Below, in pieces: positions 10,404 through 20,545 of a stretch of DNA of 64,000 bases. Position 1 is the first letter of the stretch. Each line of letters starts with the position of its first letter. Location: positions 1,116,001 to 1,180,000 of the forward strand of contig JABYQN010000004.1 in assembly GCA_022606135.1 (NCBI GenBank), written 5' to 3'. This DNA comes from Fomes fomentarius. Taxonomy: Eukaryota > Basidiomycota > Agaricomycetes > Polyporales > Polyporaceae. Both the position numbers and the translations under genes were made by a program. The notes under the pieces were generated by a model, which did no database searches, was not told the DNA's origin, and saw only the letters and a list, made by a program, of their open reading frames with translations.

Positions 10404-12516
10404 ATGCGCTCAATGTTCCAATCTCATGATGCTACTTCGGCCTTCTTCTCTCATAGGCATGGCTCCGCCGCCCCCGAAGTCGTGCAATGGCTCAAGCGTG
10501 CCTATCCCAAACCGAGTGTCGACCCGGTACGTATGAGAAAGCGTCGCAATCAGCGTACTCAGCCCATCTCTTATGCTGCAGGAGTGGCTAGAAGGCTGCT
10601 ACACATGGATCGAGGACGAACTCCACCTTAATCCCACACGCGACATGTCCACCATACTCGAGAACGTCAACACGCAGCTCCTCGAGTCCGATTTCGCAGA
10701 CAGTATGGTTGCCGGGACTGGCATTCCACAAGACGCGCTCGGCGCGGTACACGCTGTGATCAAAGGCCCAATTCTCGTCGAGATTGTCGACATGACGGAT
10801 ATTGGTCACGGCGCATACAGTCTGATGCAAGTGTACGAATCACGGGCTGAGTACCGCAAACAAGCTGCGCTGCGCTCAGCTGCCGAGGAACAGGACGACG
10901 AGCAACAGAAGCCGATGCCAAAATACCCCAGGTCGATGCTCCAGTTCCAGCTGAGCGATGGCGTCTCTGTCCTGCCCGCGATTGAACACAAGAGCTTGCC
11001 AGAATTTGTCCTTGGCGAGACCCCGCTTGGGTACAAGGTGAGCCAATTCAGAATCGACATCAGAAGATCGCCATTTGAGTTCTTCATACCACACGCTGAC
11101 ACGCATCGAACAGATGATCATCAAGAACGTGACAATACGTCGCGGCACTGCACTCCTCGAACCACAATGCATCGAATTGATAGGCCATCGGACGGCCGAC
11201 CGTGACGAGAAGCGCGAAGAAACATTGTTGCGCGCGCTGAAACGAAGACTGGGGTAAGCACCTACTAATAGCGACTCGATCTGCTTCTGATTGAGTGCCA
11301 ACACAGAGAGGATGAAGAGCCTGCCCCGCTCCGGCTCAAGACGATCACCCCGCGCCACCGCCCCTTATCGAGCACCTCCAGCACCAGCGGCACAAGCACC
11401 TGCACCTGCCCGAGTGCCTGCACCAGCGGCACAACCTGCACCTGCACCTGTTCGAGCGCCAGCACCAGCACCCTCTGCAGCGACACCTCCACGACTTCCC
11501 AGACTGAACGGCCGATCCCCCGCCCGCGGCTCCCGCTCACCCCTGCGCGGTATACCCCTTCCCCAGAGCCCAAAGCCGGACCCTCTAACGCAGTCTCACT
11601 CAACATGGACGAGCACGCAGACGATGCAGACGAGCCTCGCCGACGCAAGGTGCCCAGCCGCGCAGGCCGCTCGCCCTCGCCTGACCCCCCTCCACGCGCG
11701 CAGCGGTCACGATATTTCCCTGCGAACATGATCAACGTATCGTCTTCCACTTATACCAACGGCAACGGAGCGTCGTCCAGCGGAAAGGTCACCTTGCGCG
11801 GACCTGGTACGGCGGACGCGATGAAAGAATTCGCGCGGACGGTCGGGCTGTCTCCACCGCGTGCGCCGCCTATCGAGATACCGGACTCCGATGAGGAGGA
11901 TGACCTGTACGCGCCGCCGCGCCCGATGGGCTCGTCTGCTGCGACACGACCGACTCAAACACAGGACAAGCAGAGGCAGGAAAGCAAGCAGAAGAAACCC
12001 ACTGCACTCGCTGCTGAGCCAAGCTCGGACGACTTCGGGTTCGGGTCTGAGTTCGAGATGGACGCGAGCTTCTTCGAGGAGATCACCCGCGCCGAGGAGG
12101 AGGCTCTCAAGCGTGATCGGGACAACGCGACAGCCGGCGGAAGCACTCAGACACAGACGCAGACACGAACACAGGTCCAGTCGCAGACACAGACGCGGAC
12201 GCATGTGAAGACGGAGGTGCAGAGTCAGGCTACGACCGCGACCCTGGTCAACACTAGCGCAGTTGCACCCACGGCCCGCGGCTCCAGCACCGTCCGCAAC
12301 ACACCCGCCCCGAGCTCTCGTGCGACGTCGGTGCCCGGTACGACCTCGAGCGGGCAGAAAGGTCAAGTGGGTGCAAGCAACATGGACGTGATCGATATTG
12401 ACGACGACGAGGACGGAGAGAAGGAGAACGTTCCGATTCCGACGCGCCATGTGCGCAGGCGCATCGCAGCCGCGCGGCGGTTGGAGGAGTCTGAAGTGAT
12501 AGAACTCTCAGATTGA
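10404..12516 (+). CDS. RMI1: RecQ-mediated genome instability protein 1 (RMI1)
   Basis: Structural subunit of the RecQ helicase-topoisomerase III-RMI1 complex, which dissolves double Holliday junctions. The N-terminal helical domain reads APEVVQWLKRAYPKPSVDPEWLEGCYTWI. The OB-fold domain follows, with LVEIVDMTDIGHGAYSLMQV, then MLQFQLSDGVSVLPAIEHK, ETPLGYKM, and IIKNVTIRRGTALLEPQCIE. The long last exon (from about 11307) encodes a disordered tail with S/T/C-rich repeats, acidic patches (IEIPDSDEEDDLYAPP), a Q/T repeat and an acidic end before the stop at 12516. The start is uncertain: the frame is closed by TGA upstream of the putative intron acceptor near 10456, so I used the in-frame ATG at 10404, which would retain that intron. 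The frame through 11307-11600 was followed because it alone joins the OB fold to the acidic tail. Confidence 0.85.
12146..12208 (+). repeat. Coding microsatellite, Q/T repeat in RMI1 tail
   Basis: Imperfect tandem array of a 6-bp unit close to cagaca/cagacg inside the RMI1 last exon. It encodes alternating Q and T (or R) residues in a region expected to be disordered. Frame is kept throughout, so repeat number may vary without breaking the protein. Confidence 0.8.
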
Positions 12517-12792
12517 TACGTTGGTGGTGCGGTTTGGGGTCTGAGTGGTTGGGGGGAGATGGATCACTTGGGTTAGGATATATACGTGTAATTGTTCGTG
12601 GATGTTGTTGTCTGTTTGTAATTTCAGTGTAATTGCAGTCGGTCAGTTGACAATGCTGCAACCTGAGCCTCCTCGCGTTGGGATAATGAATATATATATG
12701 CGCGCATGCTGCGGATTCCGGAGGACGGGGGCTTCGCGCAATCAGCACGCGTCTAGAATACATACACTGCCAGACAACATCGAATAGGATGT

Positions 12793-13867
12793 TCAGCCGA
12801 GGATGGCGACCTTTGTCTTCTTCTTCTTCTTCGAGTTTGTAAAGTTTCTCCAACTGCCCACTCGTTGCTCCCGGGTCTCTGTGGTCTACGGTCAGCAGGT
12901 GAAATGAAGACAAGTGGGTCCTTGTCTGCTCACCTTCCCAGCGCGCATCCTCTTCCGCCTTCCGCTTCTTTGCATTGACCTCGTCCTCCTTCTTACGCGC
13001 CTCTAGACCTTCATTCGCGAGGTTCATCTTGACGGCTCTGCCATGACGTGAGTATTTTCCAACTTGAAGGAATCTCAGAGACCCACTTCCGTCGCCGGAC
13101 CTCCTCGTCTATGAGAAACTCTTTCGCTTTCGCGAGGAGTTGCTGCCGCCACGGAGGGGTCAAGTTCTTCAACTTGACGTCGTCGTCACGCGTTATCGGT
13201 GGGAGTCCAAGGGTCTTAAGGAGTACGACTCGGGCTTGCTTAATCACGGCGTCGAGTTCCTCGCGTTTTGTCTTGTCTGAGAGGTCGGACTCGGCCTACA
13301 TGGGATTGGAGTTAGCATACAGCCTATGTGGCACGTCGAAATGGGAGGACCAGTCGCGCGCAAGACGAGAATGGCGAGTGGTGCGACGGGGGGTACGGAC
13401 CTTCTTGAGGAGATCAAAAGCATCTGGTGCACGGGGGTGGGGGGTCTTGTCAGGATGGATGACTGGACATCAGACAACGTACGGTGGTGGTCAATACATC
13501 TGCTAGCGGTTACCCTCCCGATTGTACGGGCACAACGGCGAAGGCGGTGGGATTGGGATGCTCACAGAGCGAGAGCTGCCTGTATTTCCTCTTGATCTCT
13601 TCTGGGGTCGCTTCGTCGCTGATGTCCAGAATCTCGTACGGGCTGCATGACGTATCGAAGGGGAGTTGAAAGCGTGAGGGCATATCGAGTGATAGTGAGG
13701 ATAGAGGCGCACTTGAGCTTGAATGCCTTAAGGATTCGCTCGACCTCTATCTCCCGTTGGAACGCCGTGGCCTCCCTGTTAAGTAGCCTCTCGATATCGT
13801 CGCTCTTGGGTTGAGTGAGCTTGGAGGAACTGGTCGCCTGCGCGTTGGACGACGACGCTTCCGACAT
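12793..13867 (-). CDS. SPF31: DNAJC8/Spf31-type J-domain protein
   Basis: Start MSEASSSNAQATSSSKLTQP at 13867, then IERLLNREATAFQREIEVER leading into a J domain split over exons: SPYEILDISDEATPEEIKRK, YRQLSL, an HPDK-type turn (read through HPDKTPHPRAPDAFDLLKK), and the linker with RTKREELDAVIKQARVVLL. After the J domain come LKNLTPPWRQQLLAKAKEFL, then a lysine/glutamate-rich coiled coil (EARKKEDEVNAKKRKAEEDA) and the end VGSWRNFTNSKKKKKTKVA at 12793. This order and the WRNFTNSKKKKK tail match DNAJC8 and fission yeast Spf31, which associate with the spliceosome. About four introns. It converges with RMI1 (276 bp gap) and diverges from COX11 (219 bp). Confidence 0.85.
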
Positions 13868-14086
13868 GGCTATGGACGCGGATGAGGTTCCAAGAACGCT
13901 ATATGTTATGCGTTTCTCCTTGCGGGGTAAGACAAGTATGAGAGGCAAGATTCCAAGCAGGCGAAGGGAATGTAGGCAAGGGCGCGCCAGTCGAGATCAG
14001 TGAGAGTAGGAAGGCAGGTGCCACTTGACAGGCGCTGCCACCGCAAGTCGGGAAGAGGCGGCACAAGTAGCGCTGTCCCCCTCGCC

Positions 14087-15227
14087 ATGAACCACTTCCG
14101 TTCTGTGTTTCTGCGACAGTCGTATCGAGGGCCATGTTTTTCCACAGCGAGGACGAATATCCACACTTGTGTACGTTCACTATGTATGGGATAAATCGCC
14201 ATGAAGTTGAGACAGCTTGTGGCAGAGGGCCCTGCACACTGCACCCCGATGTGTACCTAGACCGCATACCCGGGAAGGTGCCTCTGCCAGTCGGACAACA
14301 TGGAGATCGGCTTCAACGAGTAGCGGTCCCTCCTCGTCTTCCTCGGGGACGCCGCCGCCAGGCTCTGGTCCGCGATTCAAGTCACGACAGGAAATGTACG
14401 CAGCTCGGAATCGAAGTCTCCTCATGTACACTACGGCTGTGGTATGTATTCGCTACCGCATCCCCCAATGGTCACAGTGGTTGACATGTGTCACCTATCT
14501 AAGATAGTGCTTGGTGTTGGCGTGACATACGCGGCAGTCCCGCTGTACCGTATGTTCTGTGCTGCGACTGGCTTCGCGGGGACACCGAAGGTCGGGATGG
14601 GCAAGTACGAGGCAGACCGGCTTGTCCCCGTCGAGGATGCGAAGCGCATCAAGGTGCACTTCAATGCGGACACGTCCGACGCCCTTCCATGGTCGTTTGT
14701 TCCCCAGCAGAGGTTTGTGAGCGTGTTGCCAGGGGAGACCAGCCTCGCATTTTACAAGGCGAAGAACAAATCGGACCAGGACATCATTGGTATCGCAACG
14801 TACAATGTCACGCCTGATAGGGTGCGTCTTGCCCGAATCTACACATGAATGAGGTCTCATGACTCGCTACACAGATTGCGCCGTACTTCGCCAAGGTCGA
14901 GTGTTTCTGCTTCGAGGAGCAGAAACTACTTGCCGGAGAGGAGGTTGATATGCCTCTGTTGTTCTTCATCGACCGAGATGTCCTCGATGATCCCGCCTGT
15001 AGGAACCTTGATGACATCGTGTTATCGTACACTTTCTTCCGGTGAGTCTTACGAAGTGTAACCTGACGCACATTGTTCTGAGAGTTGACCCTGGTCACAG
15101 TGCTCGCAGGAATAAGCAAGGACACCTTGAGCCTGATGCACCCGAAGATGTCGTGCAAGCCTCTCAAGGCTTCGCCGGATACGAGATGGCACCAAAAGCT
15201 GAGGACCGTAAGAAGGAGGACGCTTGA
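14087..15227 (+). CDS. COX11: Cytochrome c oxidase assembly protein COX11
   Basis: Inner-membrane copper chaperone that delivers copper to the CuB site of Cox1. The ATG at 14087 gives MNHFRSVFLRQSYRGPCFST, an arginine-rich presequence without acidic residues; a 55-bp intron (about 14171-14225) then joins in phase to RALHTAPR. A second exon ends RQEMYAARNRSLLMYTTAV, and the membrane helix follows as IVLGVGVTYAAVPLYRMFCA. The copper-binding domain has ALPWSFVPQQ, the copper motif CFCFEEQ (about 14900-14922) and the end segment VLSYTFFRARR. It stops at 15227 after a basic/acidic tail. Five exons, all with frame-consistent GT-AG introns. It is followed on the same strand by another mitochondrial inner-membrane gene, PAM18. 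Confidence 0.93.
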
Positions 15228-15499
15228 CGTCTCGTTACCATACGCCACAGTACTATACACCTGATAATGTCACACCGCTCACGCTACATAGTAACTGTCA
15301 GTACTCCCTCAACATATATGCCAGTCAGTGCCGACTCCGACCGAGTATGTCGAAAGTTCAAGTAAAATGTAGAAGCGCCCAGCAAGAGCTTGCAAGTCCG
15401 AGTCATCAGGCGCTAAGCACTTCTGTGTCTCACTCGTAGACCATCACTTTCTGCATTCGCCCTCTTGGGTATATGTCCACAGACTCTTCTCGATATCCC

Positions 15500-15876
15500 A
15501 TGGCTACTCCAATAATTGTTGGCGTTGGTGCCATTGCCGCTGCCATCGCTGGCAGATCACTCGTGCGTCGGGGTTTGCTTGGAGGCAGGAACGCTGCTGA
15601 GCAATGGGTGAAGGGTGGTTTCAAGGCAAAGATGGATAGGAGAGAAGCTATTGCGATTCTTGGTCTCAAGTGAGTGTGTTATCTGTGCTGCGCTGTGGGA
15701 GCGTGGAACTCAAGGCGGAACGTAGGGACGGTCCTCAGCTCAAGACCAAGTTGAAGGACGCACATCGACATATCATGCTCGCAAATCACCCGGACCGCGG
15801 AGGTTCACCATATCTTGCGAGCAAGATCAACGAGGCAAAAGATTTGCTTGAAAAGCTGGATGGAAGAGCGAGGTGA
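15500..15876 (+). CDS. PAM18: PAM18/TIM14, J-protein of the mitochondrial import motor
   Basis: Membrane-anchored J-protein that stimulates mtHsp70 at the TIM23 channel. Two exons. The first has a short membrane helix ([20 protein letters not shown]), the linker [20 protein letters not shown] and the start of the J domain (AILGLK). After a ~60-bp intron the second exon reads [20 protein letters not shown], then the catalytic HPD turn as [19 protein letters not shown], and ends [10 protein letters not shown]. The ATG at 15500 was preferred because the helix begins right after it, as in DNAJC19/Pam18; an in-frame ATG at 15473 would add nine residues. Length (~108 aa) fits the family. Confidence 0.93.
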
Positions 15877-16109
15877 TCATGTCGTTCTGTGTGGTGCGTA
15901 GCTCCCGATCCTCTGTCCCTCCTTCGACGAACTGACGCTTGACTTGTAGTCCTTTTCCGCTACTAGATCTTCACTGTATCCATTTCTAATGATGTACACT
16001 GCTCCTGCCATTAATACCACCCTTTCCCCCGTCTCAGCGGCAGAACGAACAATCGACATGTTCGCTCCGTCCGTGCTGACTAAGCACAAATTCCTGCCCT
16101 CCTACCGTG

Positions 16110-17092
16110 ATGTCCTCAACCGATCTCCAGCCATCAAAGCTCGGGACGAAGGAGCAGTGAGTTACCATCATTCAATGAAACGATTAGCCGTTCAACGGAT
16201 ACAGCTGGGATCATGTATACTCGTCTGAGCTCGTGAACTTCGAGGACATCGGTGACGAGGGCGAGGTTTGGTCCGTAGACTTCATCTGCATCTCCCATTC
16301 CAGCTGAAACAGTCTCCCTTCCTTCGAAACGGAACGATAGGTTCGGCGAAGATAGCGTGGAGAAGATGGTAGATTGGGCACTGGAGAACATCCCAACGGA
16401 TCCCCCGCCCTTTATCCTGGAGGTCGGTGCAGGCAATGGGAATCTACTCTTTGCTCTGTGTGAAGCAGGGTACCCCCCTCAGTCGATGTGCGGCGTCGAC
16501 TATAGCGCGGACGCGATCAAGCTCGCGCAAGCAATTGCCAAATCCAAGTCCAGTCCACAGGAAAACGATGACGAAGTCAAGGAGTCGGAACCAGCCTTGA
16601 AGGGCGCGGACGAGATCACATTCGCCGTATGCGACTTCCTCAAAGATGATGTCGTCCCTCTGCAGGGTGCAAGCGTCGAGAACGACGCGGTGTCTGTTTG
16701 GGACCTCGTCCTGGACAAGGGGACGTTCGACGCGATAGCTCTTGCGGACAAAGATGCGAGTGGACGCGTTCCCGCGGATGGGTATCCCATCAGGATCGCG
16801 CGGGTTGTGAAGCCAGGAGGGTTCTTCCTGATCACATGTAGGCGCATACATATACCAGGGTGATCGATACGTTCAACTCGACTCTGTAGCATGCAACTTC
16901 ACCGAAGAAGAGCTGAAGGCGAAGTTTGTCCATGAGGAGACCGGTCTCCAGTACCAGTATGTTTCTCCCCACGCCAACTCAAGATTGATATTTACCGCCC
17001 TTCGGTCTAGCTCACGGATACCATGGCCAACATTCGCGTTTGGAGGAAAGAAGGGCAACGTCTACTCCAGTATTGCCTTCTGCAAGCCATGA
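16110..17092 (+). CDS. EFM4: EFM4-like protein-lysine methyltransferase (eEF1A)
   Basis: Seven-beta-strand SAM-dependent methyltransferase; yeast Efm4/See1 and human EEF1AKMT2 methylate lysines of elongation factor 1A. The start at 16110 gives MSSTDLQPSKLGTKEH, and splicing yields the family signature KLGTKEHWDHVYSSELVNF followed by EDIGDEGEVWFGEDSVEKM. The SAM-binding motif I reads ILEVGAGNGNLL, and motif II has CGVDYSADAIKLA. The post-I acidic loop and the segment WDLVLDKGTFDAIALAD follow, then VVKPGGFFLITS. The last exons give CNFTEEELKAKF and IPWPTFAFGGKKGNVYSSIA, ending at 17092. About five exons. It converges with NOM1, with only 62 bp between the stops, so the 3' UTRs must overlap or be very short. 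Confidence 0.9.
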
Positions 17093-17154
17093 CGCATGAT
17101 GTGGAATACATAGACGATACATGAACTACGTGGCGTGCCTAGGAATACAAGTCA

Positions 17155-20100
17155 TCACGTCCAGGGAACGGCATCTACACCTGTCTTAAGGGTCTCAAGA
17201 GCAAGTTGTGTCGCCCATATCAAGAACTCTGACTCTCCCCTGAAAGCTTCGCGTATGAAGTACACCAGTCCCAAGGCGAGTGTCTGTATTTTCGAGCCTT
17301 TGGCGAAAACCTCTTCCAATGCTCCCTTATTTCTCGTATTCGGAAGGTCGTTCAGGCTCAGCAACGGTGTCGGGAGTTGCGTGTTGGCGAACACGTGCGT
17401 GAATAGTTCTTTCATGAACGTACGGGTCTGAGGCTTCAGAACCGTGAAGTCGACTGGTTTGAGGATAGCAAGTGTGCAGCAGTCCTTCGCGATCCACCAT
17501 CCGAACGCGCGCGCGACGTTGCGTATGCGCGTGGTGGAGATAGACTTGACGTTGAATCCGGCGTGTCCGTCTTCACTGAGGTTCTTGAGGATCCCCGCGC
17601 CGCCGACGGTTGTCTCGCCCATGTCGCGGAGAAAGTCCCAGAGACAGAACTGGAGAGTGATTTTGTGTGAATGCGAGAGGCGGCAGAGCTGCTGGCCGAC
17701 GAGGGCGTAGTACGGATTATACTGCTTCTCCTGTGGGTCGCGTAAGGTTTGAGATGCGTGTAGAGGGCCCTAGAAACTTACATTTCCACAACAGTGGAAG
17801 ATCACTCGAATGATCTCGCGTTGCTGAATCTCTGTCAATTTGAGCTGCCCGAGTCGTTCGCAAGCATCGACGTAGTCCTAGTGTTGATGTCGACCGTCAG
17901 CCGAGGATGCAAGCTTTGGCAGTCAAGACAATGAATGACGCACGTCGCTACTCATCAGGACGACAAAGATGCCTCTGCGAATATCTGTGTTCATGCCCTG
18001 CTTCTTCGCTAGCTTTAGGAGCACGTTCTCGCTAGGAGCGTCCGGAGCCGGGGTTTGCGCGTCTTGGCTCTGCACTTCCTGCTGGTGCTCGACCAACGGG
18101 TTTCCACCCCACGCCGCACCGACTAGCCACCACTTGCCCTTCATCTCCGCAGAACGTAGGTCCTCCAGCGAGACGCGCAGCGGCTCGTGTGACATGACTG
18201 TGGAGGCTCTGAGCATGCACCGAGGAGAGCGTGGGGAGATAACATACCATGGCGGTTCTTGTCAAGACCGGACAAGAATTTCTTCATGCGCTCAACGGCC
18301 TCAGTGCCTGCGGTCTGCCCAGCGGCCTTCTTGGTCTTGTTGTTCTTCAGGTTACCGAGGGTCTCGACCATGAAGCGCGTGCGAGAGCTCAGTGCGGTTG
18401 TATCTTGAGGTAGCTTTGAATGGATGATCTGGATGATGCTTTTCAATGCCAGAGGATCGTCCTGCCTCAGCTGCTGGCCGGAATCTGAGGAGTACCAATG
18501 GAGTGAGTATGATGGTATCCATGCACTAAGGTATGAAGAACATACACCGTGCGACCTTTAGCAATAGTTCCACTTTGAACTCGGTGAGGTCTCCGTCGAG
18601 CAGGGCGTGTATCACGTCGTACATGAGTACGCAGGATATAACCTGGAAGTTGTACAGTTCCGATAGCAACACGACCAGGTTTGAACACTCCTTCCCGACC
18701 TCTTTGCCAGAAGCGTCGGCGGACGACTGTACGGGAGCATCGGATGTCGCAGGATCGTTCAGCGCAGCGAATTGGTTGTCATACGACTTGACGACATGTT
18801 GCACGAAAAAAGCCGCTGTTGGTATGTTTTCAGAATATTGAATATGACAACAATAGGGCAAATGCACTTACCAAACTCGATACCAGTTAGTTTGTGAAGG
18901 GCGGAAACGAACGCCGCGTGGAGTACGACATATTGATCCAAAAGCATGGAATGTGAAGAAATACCGTCTACTATGAGTTTCGTGATTGTCTCCGTTACAT
19001 CTGGGGAACAGTCCGTTCAGTGAATTACTCAGCCGCTCCGTTTCCCTTGTAAGCGCACCATGTCTACGGTTACCCCTATAAATTTCCTCGACGCTGTCGA
19101 CAATCGATGCTATGTTCTGCTCACTCATACTGCAGCAACTCGTCAGTCCCTAACCGGCGCTGATATTTTCGCATGCTTACCGGTTCAGTTGACCCTTGAT
19201 TTGTCTCGTCAGTTTCAACTGAGCCTCGGACGGTTGGCCGTTCTCAGCGCGCTTTCGCAGATGCGGAGGAATGTACTTGGATACTACAAAAGACATGAGT
19301 CATATATTCTTCACAGCATCAACTCATACGAACCATCGGCGGATGACTGGGGTGCTGGGAGTGGATTTGGAGTAACTTCCTCGGGATTGCGTTGGTCGTC
19401 CTCGTTCCCAGAGTCGACTTCTGTTTCGTTGTCGAAACCTTGCCATTTGTATTCTACCCGCTCCTCACCAGCTTCGCTTTCTTCATCAGTCTCAGAGTCT
19501 TCGTCTACTTCCTCGTCCTCTTTATTAGACTCTCCCTCGCTGCTCTCTGGGCCACCAGAGTCCTCCTGGGATTCCTCTTCACCATCAAAGTCGACCTACA
19601 TCTATTCAGCTTGATAAAACCTTGGACAAGGTACATACAAGCGTACCGCATGTGATGACTTGGATTCCTCGAATGAATCCAAGTCCTTGAGTAAATCTTG
19701 AAAAGCAGCGGTCACCTCGACGTGCCAATCTCTTGAGCATGGAACGCACCGTCAAGTCCATCGTCTTCATCTCCCTTCCCGTATACTGATGTTCGTTTTC
19801 CACCCTTCACCCAGCCAAGTTTGCGCTCCAGATAGGCAATATATGCATCCTCCTCCTCATCCTGGGATGTGCGAAGTATCGCATTCAGCGACGGTTGTGA
19901 CCGTTGCTTTGTTACTTTTGCTCCTTCTGCGAGTTCGGCCAGCTTCTCGAGCACACTCTTCGTTTTCATGGCTTTGCCTGACGATGCTCTCTTTTGTTCC
20001 TGCTGAGGCAGCGAAGTGGAATTCTCCAAAGGCAGAGGGCGAGAAGCATTGGTTCCTACGGACTCTAGTTTGGTCTTCTTTCGCTGAGGGGACTCCGTAT

Positions 20101-20370
20101 GGTCATCTTCCGCACGTCTCTTGGCAGGTTTGTGTACTGGTGCAGCAGAGAAATGTTCCGCCTTGCGCTGTTTGCGACTTTCTCTGGCCTGTTTCCGGGC
20201 TTCCTTGCGCGAAGGCTGCTGCCCGCCCTTGTGCTTGTGCTTGTGAGCGGAGTCTAGCGATGACTAGTCAGGTATGAGACACATATATCCACACTAGGCA
20301 TACCATTTCCGTGAATCTCCTCGAGCAGAGACTGAGGAAGCGAGGGACGGATGTGGCTGCGAGCAGGCAT
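17155..20370 (-). CDS. NOM1: Nucleolar MIF4G/MA3 protein NOM1 (yeast Sgd1)
   Basis: Nucleolar factor for 18S rRNA maturation. The start at 20370 gives MPARSHIRPSLPQSLLEEIH, then a K/R-rich exon (KEARKQARESRKQRKAEHFS), then DAYIAYLERKLGWVKGGKR. A strongly acidic region (about 19330-19600) comes next, and the family motif VSKYIPPHLRKRA. The MIF4G domain includes QLKLTRQIKGQLNRMSEQNI, LHAAFVSALHKLTGIEFG and ELYNFQVISCVLMYDVIHAL. The MA3 domain includes TDIRRGIFVVLMSSDDYVDA, RLGQLKLTEIQQREIIRVIF and CGNEKQYNPYYALVGQQLCR. The end VKSISTTRIRNVARAFGWWI is typical of the family, and the stop is at 17155. About ten exons. It is divergent from SNU66 with 175 bp between starts. Confidence 0.92.
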
Positions 20371-20545
20371 GGATTTCGCGTGATTGGCCCCCAAGCAGTC
20401 TTCTTGAGGCGAGCGCTTATTCGTCAGGCATAGTGTCCACTGTCGGAGCCGACGTCCCTCATCTCCTCCTTCTCCTCTCCCTCCGCTTCCCCTCTGCTTA
20501 AACTTCTCCTCTCCGCTCACTCGCTACTCTCCTTCTCTCATCAAC

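Noticed and set aside
11291..11731. P-A-P-A-repeat frame inside RMI1
   Set aside because: It begins in an intron and does not connect to the OB fold; the other frame joins both sides of the gene.
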